Assembly (NCBI GenBank): GCA_903813345.2 | Contig: CAIIXF020000009.1 | Coordinates: 22,345,759-22,409,758, forward strand | Source: Owenia fusiformis | Taxonomy: Eukaryota > Annelida > Polychaeta > Sabellida > Oweniidae | Direction of reading: 5' to 3' | DNA: 64,000 bases | Program-made: the position numbers and the translations under genes | The notes under the pieces: model-generated | The model's database searches: none | What the model was told of the DNA's origin: nothing | What the model saw: only the letters and a program-made list of their open reading frames with translations | Part shown: one piece after another, positions 1 to 12,590 of the stretch | Layout: each line of letters begins with the position of its first letter | Position numbering within the stretch: the stretch's first letter is position 1

Positions 1-375
1 TTAGAAATACTTACATAAGATCATGTGATAAATTAAAACATTATACTAGTTTAGTGTTTGTCAGACTCAAAAATGTATGCTATTGTACATGTTATATGAT
101 CTATTGCAAGTATTGTATTTATGACTTAATGCATAACTTATGTAGATATTATTGTAGTATGGGATTATAAGAACATTATATGTTATTAGATTGTACTCAC
201 ACTGTAACGATAGAAAGTATTATATACTTGTAAACATACTGCATATAAAAAGACTATTGTAAACAAATATTATGTAAGTCTCAACCTCACTTTTAGAAAT
301 TGTAACGCTCGCTACTCAAGATATTATTGTAAAAGTTTTTCATTGCATTCAAAACTTTTCTTTTAAGGAGGGAGG
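1..375 (+). other. 3' part of an LTR element interior, non-coding
   Basis: AT-rich sequence with no open frame of note. It ends in a purine-rich stretch (361-375, AAGGAGGGAGG) directly before a TGTTAC start, the usual order polypurine tract then 3' LTR. The rest of the element would lie left of the window. Inference from position only. Confidence 0.35.
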
Positions 376-1232
376 TGTTACAGTAGTGAGCTACATGTAT
401 ATTATATTCTACTATATTCACCTATAGTTTAATTTGAAATCTATGCTTGCTGTATATGTTGAGCTATTCTTTATTCGAGATCTTAGGTCAAGGTCACAAT
501 GACACTATATCTTGTAAACAAAACTGAACTGAATGACTCATTAACTCTTGACCTTCTAGAATATTCGGAAACTAGTAAACATTTAATCAGATTGAATCAT
601 GTCACTAAAGATGTCCAATCAAGATGTAGTTCCAGAAGATTCATTTCTGGATAATTCTTTCACATTATAAAAGGAACTGCACAGTGGCTCTCATCAGCAG
701 ATAATTAAGTAATCATAACTGGACATCTCAAAGGAACTAAATAAAGCAGAATTTCAGAGTTTCTCAAAAGGACATCTTCTTAGCAGATAATTACTGTGGG
801 AACATTTATAACACTACAAATATACCACCTGAGGACTTTATATGGACATATATTACAACATACATTATATACGGATTATTATATATATTCGTGGATTATC
901 ATAAACATTTGTGGATTATCATCAAACATTTGTGGATTATCATCAAACATTATTGGATACGAACATTATAGGATTACAACAAACATTATTGGATTATTAC
1001 AAACATTGGAGAACTATTAACGATTATTGAAACATTTCGTGATCCGGAACATTCTCAAGTATCGTCAACGACATTTATCGACATCAAGAATAAGCCGTAT
1101 CATTGATTGGACATCACATAAGTATTAAACCTCCTTTATATTATTGTTATATTATTTAGTTTTCAAAATATAAATATATTGTTATCATATTTTAATTGCT
1201 GTTTTTACTTTCTGTTATTTTCGAACGTAACA
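376..1232 (+). mobile_element. Candidate 3' (or solo) LTR
   Basis: The segment starts TGTTACAG and ends CGTAACA, so its ends are inverted repeats (TGTTAC/GTAACA) as in many Gypsy-like LTRs, and a polypurine tract precedes it. A TATA-like TTATAAAAGG lies near 667, where an LTR promoter would be expected. A short tandem repeat (TTTGTGGATTATCATCAAACA type) occupies about 890-960. The second LTR is not in the window, so the boundaries rest on the terminal repeats alone. Confidence 0.45.
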
Positions 1233-1257
1233 CTATAACTTAACAAATACTGTTTAG

Positions 1258-2508
1258 ACTGACTTCAATTTTTTTCTAAATCATCTACATGTTCTCAGAA
1301 GTTCAAATCTGACTTTAGATTTGACATTTGACCTTCAATGACCTTCTCAAGGTCAAAAAGGTCTTTTTCAACTTGCTTCACATTGACTAAATTTTTTTTC
1401 AAAATCATCTACATGTTCTCAGAAATTCAAATCCGACTTTAGATTTGACTTTAGATTTGACATTTGACCTTCAAATCTGACTTAAGATTTGACATTTGAC
1501 CTTCAATGACCTTCTCAAGGTCAAAAAAGGTCAAAAAGGTCTGTTTTCAACTTGCTTCAAATTGACTAAATTTTTTTTTCAAAATCATCTACGTGTTCTC
1601 AGAAATTCAAATCTGACTTTAGATTTGACTTAAGATTTGACATTTGACCTTCAATGACCTTCTCAAAGTCAAAAAAGGTCAAAAAGGTCTTTTTTCAACT
1701 TTGCTTCAAATTGACTAAATTTTTTTTTCAAAATCATCTACATGTTCTCAGAAATTCAAATCTGACTTTAGATTTGACATTTGACCTTCAATGACCTTCT
1801 CAATGTCAAAAAAGGTCAAAAAGGTCTTTTTTCATCTTGCTTCAAATTAACTAAATTTTTTTTTCAAAATCATCTACATGTCCTCAGAAATTCAAATATG
1901 ACTTTAGATTTGACATTTGACCTTCAATGACCTTCTCAAGGTCAAAAAAGGTCAAAAAGATCTGTTTTCAACTTGCTTCAAATTGACCAAATTTTTTTTT
2001 CAAAATCATCTACATCTTTTCAGAAGTTCAAATCTGACTTTAACAAGTTCTCAGAAGTTCAAATCTGACTTTAGATTTGACCTTTGACCTTCAATGACCT
2101 TCTCAAGGTCAAAAAGGTCTTTTTTCAACTTGCTTCAAATTGACTAATTTTTTTTTCAAAATCATCTACATGTTCTCAGAAGTTCAAATCTGACTTTAGA
2201 TTTGACATTTGACCTTCAATGACCTTTTCAAGGTCAAAAAGGTCTTTTTTCAACTTGCTTCAAATTTACTTAATTTTTTTTTCAAAATCATCTACATGTT
2301 CTCAGAAGTTCAAATCTGACTTTACATTTGACATTCGACCTACAATGACCTTCTCAATGTCAAAAAAAGTCAAAGAGGTATTTTTTCAACTTGCTTCAAA
2401 TTGACGAATTTTTTTTTCAAAATCATCTACATGTTCTAAAAAGTTCAAATCAAACCTTCTTAAGGTCAAAAGGTATTTTCCAACTTGCTTTAAATTGACC
2501 AAATTGTT
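1258..2508. repeat. Satellite, about 9 units of 120-180 bp, rich in AGGTCA half-sites
   Basis: The phrase CATCTACATGTTCTCAGAA recurs near 1283, 1408, 1589, 1736, 1871, 2006, 2164, 2293 and 2428. Units differ in length because an inner segment (CAAATCTGACTTTAGATTTG) is duplicated in some. Each unit carries TGACCTTCAATGACCTT followed by AAGGTCAAAAAGGTC, so the array is packed with AGGTCA hexamers on both strands. Non-coding. Confidence 0.9.
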
Positions 2509-2510
2509 TT

Positions 2511-2545
2511 AGGTGGTGACATTTTGTCATGTTAATGCCTTGTCT
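2511..2545 (+). repeat. 3' fragment of the ATGTCACCACC dispersed element
   Basis: GGTGGTGACATTTTGTCATG and the following bases match the 3' end of the element seen more fully at 18099, 21197, 22816, 31523, 35714 and 44100. Only the end is present. Confidence 0.6.
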
Positions 2546-2918
2546 AGGTTATGTTATGATAGATGGTATTTCAGATCTCTGGGATTTGTATCCATCAAAT
2601 GGATACTCTAGTGTCTGATTATTTTTCTTCTTTATTGTGATTCCTGGCATCTTTCTTCGGCATCTTTGTAGCAAGTAATTTAATAATAAAATTTGTTGTA
2701 GCTTTGTTTGAAGCATGAATGTATGCTTTAGAAGCATGTCTCCTGTGACTATATCTTTGGAAGACAATATTGTAGTTGTAATCATACCAGTCCCAAATCC
2801 CTGACCAGAATGATAATTCCCTCCTTTCCCAGAACTTGACATTGTCAGTTATTGTGTTAATCATATCTTTTCTGTCATGTTTATTGGTTGCACTTTCTAT
2901 CAAGATTTTCTCTTAGTT

Positions 2919-3685
2919 ATCCCAACGAACGAAGTTCGTTAGGGATATAGTGAAGCCCTCCGTCCGTCTGTCCGTCAGTCAGTCAGTCAGTCAGTCAGTC
3001 AGTCAGTCAGTCAGTCCGTCCGTCTGTCCGGAAGATAACTCAAATACTAGTTGACAGATTTTCTTCATATTTAGTGGAAAGATGTATATTGGTAAACAGT
3101 TTTACGCAAAAAAAAATTTTTTCAAGATGGCCGCCGCTTTAAAACTGACGGGACTTTTTCGCAAAAATCATAAATTTTTCATTTTAAACCAAAGTAATTA
3201 ATATTATTGTTTGAAATTTCGGTAGTGTATTCACAACATTTATTTATTTCACATATATTCCGTGTTTTTCATCCTGACCCCCAGGGGCCATGTATGGGGG
3301 AACAGGAAAACAGAAATTTTCGCTAATTTTTAGATCTCTCTGAAGTATAGCTTTATTATACTCAAATGAAAGGCAATTAAGAGTAGATTGCAAATATTGT
3401 ATCTTTTTTCTGATTCGAGCCTTGTAAAATTCAAAATGGCCGTCTAATGTACGATTTCGCAATAATTTTTCGATCCCTTCAAAGTATGGCTATATTATAC
3501 TCAAATTGAAGGAATTTTGGAGTAGATCACAATTATGGTATTATTTTTCAGATTTGTACCTCAGAAAATTCAAAATGGCTGCTTTGCAGGAATTCGCAAT
3601 TCTAAAATCTAATTTTTTCATTTTCAACCAAAGTAATGAGTATAATTGATTGGAATTCGGTAATTGATATTTTGTTCGTTGGGAT
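2919..3685. mobile_element. Non-autonomous transposon with 12-bp TIRs
   Basis: The left end ATCCCAACGAAC (2919-2930) is repeated inverted as GTTCGTTGGGAT (3674-3685). Inside the left end are a CGTCCGTCTGTCC stretch and a (CAGT)n run. No transposase frame is visible, so this is MITE-like. Flanking TTCGTTGGGATTTGCTACTC resembles a diverged lone end at 27830, pointing to a family. Confidence 0.65.
2975..3015. repeat. (CAGT)n microsatellite
   Basis: About ten perfect tandem CAGT units inside the left end of the 2919-3685 transposon. Confidence 0.95.
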
Positions 3686-3740
3686 TTGCTACTCCGCGGA
3701 GTTGCCATTATCTAGTTTATCTTCTGACTGCACTTCATTT

Positions 3741-5100
3741 TCATGTTTAATGGTTACTCTTTCTACTATCATGTTTAATGGTTACTCTTTTCTATTATCA
3801 TGTTTAATGGTTACTCTTTTCTATTATCATGTTTAATGGTTACTCTTTTCTATTATCATGTTTAATGGTTACTCTTTTCTATTATGTTTAATGGTTACTC
3901 TTTTCTATTATCATGTTTAATGGTTGCTTTTCTATTATCATGTTAAATGGTTACTCTTTTCTATTATGATATTTAATGGTTGCCCTTTTCTATTATCATG
4001 TTTAATGGTTACTCTTCTATTATCATGTTTAATATTTGCTCTTTTCTTTTATCATGTTTAATGGTTGCTCTTTTCACTTATCATGTTTAATGGTTACTCT
4101 TTCTACTATCATGTTTAATAGGTACTCTTTTCTATTATCATGTTTAATGGTTGCTCTTTTCTATTATCATGTTTAATGGTTACTTTTCTATTATCATGTT
4201 TAATGATTACTCTTTTCTATTATCATGTTTAATGGTTGCTCTTTTCTATTATCATGTTTAATGTTTGCTCTTTTTTTATCATGTTTAATGGTTACTCTTT
4301 TCTATTATCATGTTTAATGGTTGCTCTTTTCTATTATCATGTTTAATGGTTACTCTTTTCTATTATCATGTTTAATAGTTGCTCTTTTCTATTATGTTAA
4401 ATGGTTGCTCTTTTCTATTATCATGTTTAATGGTTACTCTTTTCTATTATCATGTATAATGGTTGCTCTTTTCTATTATCATGTTTAATGGTTACTCTTT
4501 TCTATTATCATGTTTAATGGTTACTCTTTCTACTATCATGTTTAATAGGTACTCTTTTCTATTATCATGTTTAATGGTTGCTCTTTTCTATTATGTTTAA
4601 TGGTTACTCTTTTCTATTATCTTGTTAAATGGTTGCTCTTTTCTATTATCATGTTTAATGGTTGCTCTTTGCTATTATCATGTTTAATGGTTACTCTTTT
4701 CTATTATCATGTTTAATGGTTGCTCTTTCCTATTATCATGTTTAATGGTTGCTCTTTTCTATTATCATGTTTAATGGTTACTCTTTTCTATTATCATGTT
4801 AAATGGTTGCTCTTTTCTATTATCATGTTTAATGGTTGCTCTTTTCTATTATCATGTTAAATGGTTGCTCTTTTCTATTATCATGTTTAATGGTTGCTCT
4901 TTGCTATTATCATGTTTAATGGTTACTCTTTTCTATTATCATGTTTAATGGTTACTCTTTTCTATTATCATGTTTAATGGTTGCTCTTTGCTATCATCAT
5001 GTTTAATGGTTACTCTTTTCTATTATGTTTAATGGTTGCTCTTTGCTATTATCATGTTTAATGGTTACTCTTTTCTATTATCATGTTTAATGGTTGCTCA
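3741..5100. repeat. 29-bp minisatellite, roughly 47 copies
   Basis: The unit is TATCATGTTTAATGGTTACT plus CTTTTCTAT, with a second common variant (GGTTGCT for GGTTACT) and occasional short units lacking ATCATG. The two variants alternate irregularly. Non-coding. Confidence 0.95.
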
Positions 5101-6093
5101 TCACCATATATAGAAAGTTATCCATATTTCGACAACGAACTGAGATTGGCTCTGTTAGTTCAGAGATTTATTGTAAACTTAAAAAAGTGACGTTGAATAA
5201 ATGCAAAGGGTAGTACATATTGTGAAAGTAAACCAAATATTTTCTATATTAAAATATTACTAAATGATAGTTATCATCAGTAAAGGAAGATATCATGATA
5301 CAGTATATTGTAAGACCTATTTCATGATAATTGTAGATAATTTGCTCGTTGAGTACATATTACCAGCTCATTCTATATACTGCGTTATTTGTAATTTGAT
5401 ACAAAGATGACGCACATAAGTATGCAGTGTTCTCCATGGGATTTTCTCAAGTAGATGCAAAATTCTCATTTTCACAATTCAGACTAAAATTAGTCAAAAT
5501 ATGCCCATTTTCTCATTTTCAAGTGGGTGCAAATGGATTTTCAGGTGGGAATAAGCCTGTTTTTAAAAATCTCAGATGTGTGCTGCGCCCACTTCCTTTA
5601 ATGCTGGTGAGATCACTTGTATGCACAATCTCATCTAATATAGTACTATATATATAGAAATAAGTATATTGAATAATATCTAGATGGCACGAACCTAACC
5701 TGCTATACGAGTCAAATATACAAGGTCAATGACAATTAAAAGTAGTGGGCTCTCATTCCAAGTGTTTTAGCAGGCTACAGGAGTGGATTTCTAATCAACT
5801 TAATAGACACATGTTCACATGAACCCTTGTCAACTTGGTCATTTAGAATGTTCTTATTATTAAATTTATTGTCGAAAAGATGCATGAATTATTTAATATT
5901 AATTTTTCATTTAAATTAAGTCTAAAGGTATTTGTCATTAAAAATCAATCCCAATCTTAGAATTTTTCAGAAACTTAACCAAACATATACTCAATCAAAT
6001 AAAATTAATTTTCAAAATGTCTGAGAGTATTGTCTTAATTAAGGAACTGAATCAATTTTCCTTATCATTCAAGATGATATAGGAATTGCCTAA
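5101..6093. other. No gene seen; includes one member of an inverted dispersed repeat
   Basis: AT-rich. About 5425-5630 (TTTTCTCAAGTAGATGCAAA ... CAAGTGGGTGCAAATGGATT) reappears inverted and diverged at about 9818-10022. The 76-codon frame over it is not supported as a gene. Confidence 0.6.
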
Positions 6094-6309
6094 TACAGGG
6101 TATGCAATAAAAAAAGTTTATTTTTCATTGCATACCACATGTTTAAGTGGGATGCTGGTGACATCTTTTATTCAAGTATAAGTGTGCAATTCATACAGCG
6201 CTAGATTCCAACTTCAAGTTTCATTTGGTATGCAAATAATGATTTTGGATCAAAAATTTAAAAAGTTACAGCATATTTAATAAAAGTGGCATTTTTGGCC
6301 CACCCTGTA
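6094..6309. mobile_element. MITE with TACAGGG/CACCCTGTA ends
   Basis: Starts TACAGGG and ends CACCCTGTA. A second copy is at 48641-48823, sharing CATACCACATGTTTAAGTG-like, GGTGACATCTTTTATTCAAG and ATGATTTTGGATCAAAAATT blocks. The last 30 or so bases (AAAAGTGGCATTTTTGGCCC onward) are repeated at 6346-6378. TA at both borders fits Tc1/mariner-type MITEs. No coding capacity. Confidence 0.75.
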
Positions 6310-6492
6310 TATTTAAATGTGCCAATAGTCTGAGTTATAACAGAGTATTAAAAGTGGCATTTTTGGCCCACCCTGTATATTTTAAATGTGACTATAGCAT
6401 AGTCTGAGTTAACTTAAGTTACCTATCTATGCCAGTATCAAAATACATCTCTATATCAAAATACATCTGTGTAGGTTGCTGTTAGCATACAA

Positions 6493-7282
6493 TAGAGAGA
6501 TTTCGCACATAAGTGAAAGTACAACTTATACGTATACGTATACTTTAAAGGGTCATGTCGAACTATTATATTTACTAAAATCAATTTCAAATTGTACTTA
6601 ATGGAACATAACTGTTCCCGATATAGAAAAGCTCCATCAACTAGAGACTGTGAATGCAGTGTCATCTGCACGTGTAGATTATGCACATTATACTAAATGC
6701 TTGCTTCCGTGTCCTAGTAGTTGTAGTGTATTATAAACATGATCCTTTAAAGTGAGTCATGATCCTTTAAAGCGAGTCATTACATAAAAAGTTGATTATT
6801 TCAAAGTTTTCATGATCAGTATAAGTTCAATGAACTTACAAAACAGTATATATACGAGATGATAAACGTATACTAAAAACAATTGGCTGAGTAGGAACAG
6901 TATCCAATCAAATACTTTAACCATCAAATTGAAACACCAATCAAACCAGTAGGTTCTAGCAATTCCTGGAAACGACCCATTCAGTAGCTCAACAAATGAC
7001 ATACAGGGTGTTTCATAACGAGTACTTCAAAAAGTCAATTTAAGAAGAGATAGGTCTATAACATACGAACTATATATGAGCCTATTTTATTCTAGACAAA
7101 CACATTTGGATCAACTAAACATGCTACAATTCAAGAAAGAACAAATGGCATCCCTTTGACCTTTATTTATTACAGTCCGAGAAGATCTTTCCTGACGAAA
7201 AGCCCACATTATGAAACACCTTGTACGTTTGCTTATAAGTATACGTTATAAGTTGTACTTTCACGCCGTGCGAAATCTCTCT
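6493..7282. mobile_element. TIR element (about 44-bp TIRs) with a second MITE nested in it
   Basis: The left end TAGAGAGATTTCGCAC continues through GTGAAAGTACAACTTATA to about 6537. The right end 7238-7282 is its inverted copy, with a few differences. TA borders both ends. A different MITE (7002-7225) sits inside, so this element is older. No transposase frame is seen; the small ORFs on the minus strand are not supported. Confidence 0.7.
7002..7225. mobile_element. MITE with 17-bp TIRs, nested
   Basis: The left TIR TACAGGGTGTTTCATAA (7002-7018) and right TIR TTATGAAACACCTTGTA (7209-7225) are inverted copies with one mismatch. It lies within the 6493-7282 element. The TACAGGGTG ends are shared with the 6094 and 48641 MITEs, but the interior differs. 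Confidence 0.8.
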
Positions 7283-8883
7283 AATTTTATTATAATTTTA
7301 CATATAGAATGGGGGTACTAATGCTAATATTTTTCTTGACATGTATGTGGGACGAGAGAATTATAATGGTCTTCCATGAATATTCCTTTATTGTAGCTTT
7401 TGATATTGAGTTATGAAGGGATACAACTGGAAGCAATAAATAAAGAGTTATTAAGGTGGGACATGGCATGCATTGTATCCTTATGATTTATGTACTATGG
7501 TATATTCATTCCAGCTATTTCTCAAGGTCATTTTGATTCTAGAAAATTTCATATATATCGATCCCATGTCAATTCTTTCTGTAATCATCTATTACAGACG
7601 ACTTATATATAATCCTTTTTTGAGTTGTGATTATATTCTGTTACACTTCATGAATATTTTATGATTAGGCGCATCCGATAGATAACATGATCAAGTTGAC
7701 ATTGACACACTGTAGATAGATTGTCTTGATAACACATGATATTTTGATAGATATTGTAACTGTCAAATGTTGCCTATTTTATAATATATTATCCACACAC
7801 TTTAAAACAATTCAAATATTTTCCTTGGAAACTTGAGGATTGATAAAATATTTGCTAAAACACTTACTATAGATTAGTTCTGAGCATGGATTGATTTTTT
7901 TTATATTTTTGTATACCTGTATCGGCCACTTCATAGTTAATTTTGTATTTATATTTACTATCTTTACTATTTAATCATATTCCATGATTGAAGATAAAGC
8001 TCAGCAAATGATAAACATACTGTGAATGAGGTGACTGCCTTCTGATCTATCATATCCTTGAATAGCTCAATAGGTTTGTCTTTGGTATTATTATTGGATT
8101 CTACCTTATTGTTTAAACCTGTGAGTTGTCCTCATGTAATGTGAACCAATGGCCTGAATAGCCTGTCCAGAGAAATACTCTAGGTATACAGAGAGCAGTC
8201 AAGTCGGTGGATTAATAAGCTGATTTTGCATAATTCTCTCCTTTGAGCTAACTTGGTTACATGTATCAATGTCAATTCTGTATAATTTCAGTATTTTTTA
8301 TTCTGATTTATTGCAGTAATACCAATTATCGTTCTATTAAATGATTATGCATATTCAGTAGCTCTGGGTAATGAACTTAGGATATGGTACCTAATGGGAT
8401 GTGTTCGTCGTTACCTTGCATCCCTAATACTAGACAAGGTCATCTGATAATGAATTACTCGTGCTAGAAAGTATTTTTAAGTACACTGATCCTTTTAATT
8501 CAGATTACATTAAAATACTCAATCAAGAACCGAAGTCACAGATGAAAGATTATATAACAACCTCCTATTTGAATATTATAATGAAAGCTAAAATGTTCTC
8601 AGCATTTTTCACATGGGACCTATAGGAAATCTGCACAATTTAAAAATGATCTTTTCACTCAAAAGATAAGTTGATAACTAATCTTCAGATTGAAGTATAT
8701 TTTAGTTGTTTTTGTATGGTTTACAATTATGATATCACCTTGACTTTAAATAATATTAAACTTAAAAAAGTATGATATTGTCTTTCCCTTTTTTGAGTAG
8801 GATAATCTTGGGAATGCTATATATAGTATGCAACTTTTATGAAGACCATTTTTTGATTTTAGAAATTGTTCAGAGTGTCTTGT
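7283..8883. other. No gene or clear repeat seen
   Basis: AT-rich non-coding sequence with only short random frames on both strands. Confidence 0.5.
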
Positions 8884-8969
8884 CATGAAAATCATTGTCA
8901 CTCATAAAAATCATTGTCACTCATGAAAATCATTGTCACTCATAAAAATCATTGTCACTCATGAAAATC
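8884..8969. repeat. 19-bp tandem repeat, about 4.5 copies
   Basis: CATGAAAATCATTGTCACT alternates with CATAAAAATCATTGTCACT. Confidence 0.9.
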
Positions 8970-9271
8970 ACAATTGAGGTTAGGCTAGATCAAAGGAACC
9001 TTGTTTTATGTAATAAGTAGGGCAATTGACTCTTACTTAAATTAACAGGTTAATTAATAGCACACATAAATAAAATCTAATTCTGTAGCTTGTTAATGCT
9101 CTGATATTTGAGGTATGATAAGAAGGACTAAAAGAATTGTTACACCTGAGCATCCCTTTAAAGTAAGGAAAACCAATCCACAAAACGACATGTATTGAAT
9201 AGATATATGCATATTTTACTCTTGCTTGAACCCGGTAATGAAAGAGAATATTGTACAAGATACTGCCATTA

Positions 9272-9705
9272 ATAGACTAGATGCGAGTAGAAAAAATCTT
9301 GATTTACGTCATTAAATATTCAAAATTCAGTCAAAGTGATGTCATATTTGAAATCTACATGTAAAAGTGCATCTAGAAATATGGTTTCGAAAATTGTTTA
9401 TCAACTTTGAAAAATTTTTTTTTTTTGAAAATGTGACTTCTTGCTCGGGTTGATTCCCCATAGACCCCATGTTACAAAATCACAAAAAGTGAAATATCTT
9501 TTCTTGTATTTGACAGATAACATTTTCTTTTACTGGACATATTTTAATTTACATAACAATTAGATACATACAGGCTATATGGAAATTGAACCACTAAAAC
9601 AGATGGAATTTAAGTTAAAGCGATCTTTCTACTATACCCGCCATGTTATCTGACCCGAACGAGCCACCTGGTGGTGAAACTGGTAACTACTTACTCGCAT
9701 CTGCG
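9272..9705. mobile_element. Dispersed TIR element, copy 1
   Basis: Begins near AGACTAGATGCGAGTAG and ends near ACTCGCATCTGCG, giving inverted ends around AGATGCGAGTA. An inverted copy lies at about 61791-62213. Long stretches match, for example the reverse complement of TACCCGCCATGTTATCTGAC and of CCCCATAGACCCCATGTTAC. No coding frame, so MITE-like. Confidence 0.7.
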
Positions 9706-9817
9706 TTATTGCATTTCACACTCACATTTTATATCAGCAGAGGCCAGCTGTATATTATCTATGCCATTACAATATAATGTTTAACAAATACCTGCCCTGT
9801 AGCATAATAATCATACT

Positions 9818-10022
9818 GCAGTGGTCTTCCAAGCATCAAAGCAAGTGGGCGTAACACCCACCTGAGATTTTGAAAACAGCCCTGTACCCAAATGAAAATC
9901 CATTTGCACCCACTTGAATATGAGAAAAATCATCAAAAATTGGCATTTTTGACCAATTTTGGTCTGAATTATGAAAATGAGAATGTTGCACCTACTTGAG
10001 AAAAAATCCTGGGGAGATTACT
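9818..10022. repeat. Inverted partner of the 5425-5630 repeat
   Basis: CAAATGAAAATCCATTTGCA CCCACTTGAA and GCACCTACTTGAGAAAAAAT are the reverse of blocks at 5425-5630. The pair is diverged and the orientation opposite. Confidence 0.6.
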
Positions 10023-10397
10023 GTACTGTTAAATCAGTGTATTCCTTCACTCATACCTTGATGGATCAAGATACAAATTATTTATACCCAGCAGGTTATA
10101 CAACAATATTCAGCAATTAGTAGTTTTCTCTTTACAAATTCCAATTACAAGAATCAAATACACCCATACAATACATTCACTAAATAATTAAACATTTCAA
10201 TCAGTATATTTTCTCTAAATAAGTAATTTTCTTGTGTTATTGCACTTAAATATGTCATTTCTGTATAAGGACTGCCCGGCACAATATTTTCTTATGGAGA
10301 AGATCAATGGAATTGATAAATAAAATATTAGCTTTTATTTCCATGTAAAGTCCAATAGTTTGTTTTCATGCTTAGAATTGTTCTAGAACAAACATTA
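10023..10397. other. No gene or clear repeat seen
   Basis: AT-rich non-coding sequence. Confidence 0.5.
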
Positions 10398-11125
10398 CTT
10401 GCCTCGGATGTAGAGTAGCTAAAGATATATTTATAGTATTTAAACTATTTGCCTCAGATGTATAGTAGCTAAGATATCTTATAGTATATATTATTTGCCT
10501 CAGATGTGTAGTAGCTAAGATATCTCATAGTATATATTATTTGCCTCAGATGTGTGATGGCTAAGATATCTTATATTATATATTATTTGCCTCAGATGTG
10601 TAGTAGCTAGGATATCTTATAGTATATATTATTTGCCTCAGATATATAGTAGCTAAGATATCTCATAGTATATATTATTTGCCTCAGATCTGTAGTAGCT
10701 AAGATATCTAAAAATTTATATTATTTGCCTCAGATGTATAGTAGCTAAGATATCTCATAGTATATATATTATTTGCCTCAGATCTGTAGTAGCTAAGATA
10801 TCTAAAAAATTATATTATTTGCCTCAGATCTGCAGTAGCTAAGATATCTAAAAATTTATATTATTTGCCTCAGATGTATAGTAGCTAAGATATCTCATAG
10901 TATATATATTTTTTGCCTCAGATATGTAGTAGCTAAGATATCTAAAAATTTATATTATTTGCCTCAGATGTGTGGTGTCTAAGATATCTAAAAATTTATA
11001 TTATTTGCCTCAGATCTGTAGTAGCTAAGATATCTAAAAATTTATATTATTTGCCTCAGATGTGTGGTGGCTAAGATATCTATATTATTTGCTTCAGATG
11101 TAGAATCGCTAAGATATATTTATAT
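10398..11125. repeat. Minisatellite, about 45-50 bp unit, about 15 copies
   Basis: The unit core is TATTATTTGCCTCAGATGTG followed by TAGTAGCTAAGATATCT. Spacers between cores are of two kinds (CATAGTATAT or AAAAATTTAT). Diverged copies run on to about 11260. Confidence 0.9.
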
Positions 11126-12508
11126 ATATTAGTTGTGGTAGCTAATATTATAAAATCTTTTCGAACAAACATTAGTTGCCTCAGATGTGTGATAGCCAAT
11201 TTATTTTAGAGCACATGTATATCCATTATTTGACTCGGATGTGTAGTAGCTTTGATATCTGGGATTAAATACAGCTCAGTATCAGAACAACCTGACTCAA
11301 ACCCAGATTACTCAGTGCTAAAACAATAACATTTTAAATGAAGCATGCAGAACTAATAATCTCTATGACGTTTTGTACACACAAATGCGCTTGCTGCATT
11401 CTCTAGTTTCTTTATTAGATACGTTGATGTACATTTTTTTAATGATGTAATAATCTGGGGTAAAGTGTCTTAATCACGCTCTTTGCAAATCATTTAACAA
11501 TTGACAGTGACGTCAGCGTATAAAACAGAATATGTATTCCAGGGCATGAAAATATAGGATATATTTATGTCACATATAATCAGATTACTAGTAAATTCAG
11601 CTCATTAAAGAGAGAATTGTACTATATCTTTGAAAGCATGAAACATTGATGGGTTAATAATCAGACATGCAGAAATTTTATAATACAGTGGTTAATCATA
11701 AATATTGCTTGCAATTTTGCCATGCCTTTTATCTTTAATATTTCCTGTTTTATTGTATTTAATTCACATTTTAGGACTTTTCCCTCTGGAGAACAAATCC
11801 TTTCTGATAAATCACACAGAATCGCTCTTATGCTTTCATTGTTTCCAGTTTCTATTGTTTCGTGGTAATAATGAATACACATTATGTATCAATCAAGCCT
11901 TGTGTAGATCTGGAAATAAATGCTGGATTCTTGTATTACATTGATAGATTGATGAGTGTTCATATTGTACAACTGTTTTGACTTCATTGATGCATCTATT
12001 TATATCTTAATAGCTGTATGGTATTGAACAAATATTTTAAACCCATGGTTACTTGCAGAATGTCCAAAAGTACATAAGACAAATGTGGAATAACTCAGTA
12101 TGTGGTGAAGGAATATTCTTAATTAATTGATTAATATTTTTATGTATTTGGGGTGAGGGGGGATATTTTGCTATAAAACATTTTGTTATGCCCATGGTGT
12201 GTATGTCCATGTCATGCCCCACCACCTGCCCCAAAGTATTTTCAAGGTGGTGAATGGGGAGCCCACATGGCCTAATATGTCACCAACAGACAATTTGATT
12301 ATCATAAACATCTGAGTGTAAACCAGAAATATTTTTTGGGACATCGGGTTAACATTGCAATTCAATACTGTATTTTTAGAATAATTAAATGATTGCATCT
12401 TTTAGATTTCTCTTGAATATGATAAACTGTTCCATGCATATTGATACTTAATATATATAGTCAATATTAAGAGAAAATGCATTTTTGCAGAGCACACGCA
12501 CTCGCATA
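11126..12508. other. No gene seen
   Basis: AT-rich sequence. It starts with decayed copies of the preceding minisatellite. Small frames on either strand show no recognisable domain. Confidence 0.5.
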
Positions 12509-12512
12509 TTAA

Positions 12513-12586
12513 AGGGTTCCGATAAGCTTCCCGTATATGACAAGTTGAGCCTGTGAACCCTTGAGTATTGTTCTGGGATCGGGCCT
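12513..12586. mobile_element. 74-bp inverted-repeat insert flanked by TTAA
   Basis: TTAA (12509-12512) AGGGTTCCGAT ... ATCGGGCCT TTAA (12587-12590). The ends are imperfect inverted repeats and both borders are TTAA, the target of piggyBac-type elements. Short and without coding sequence. Confidence 0.4.
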
Positions 12587-12590
12587 TTAA

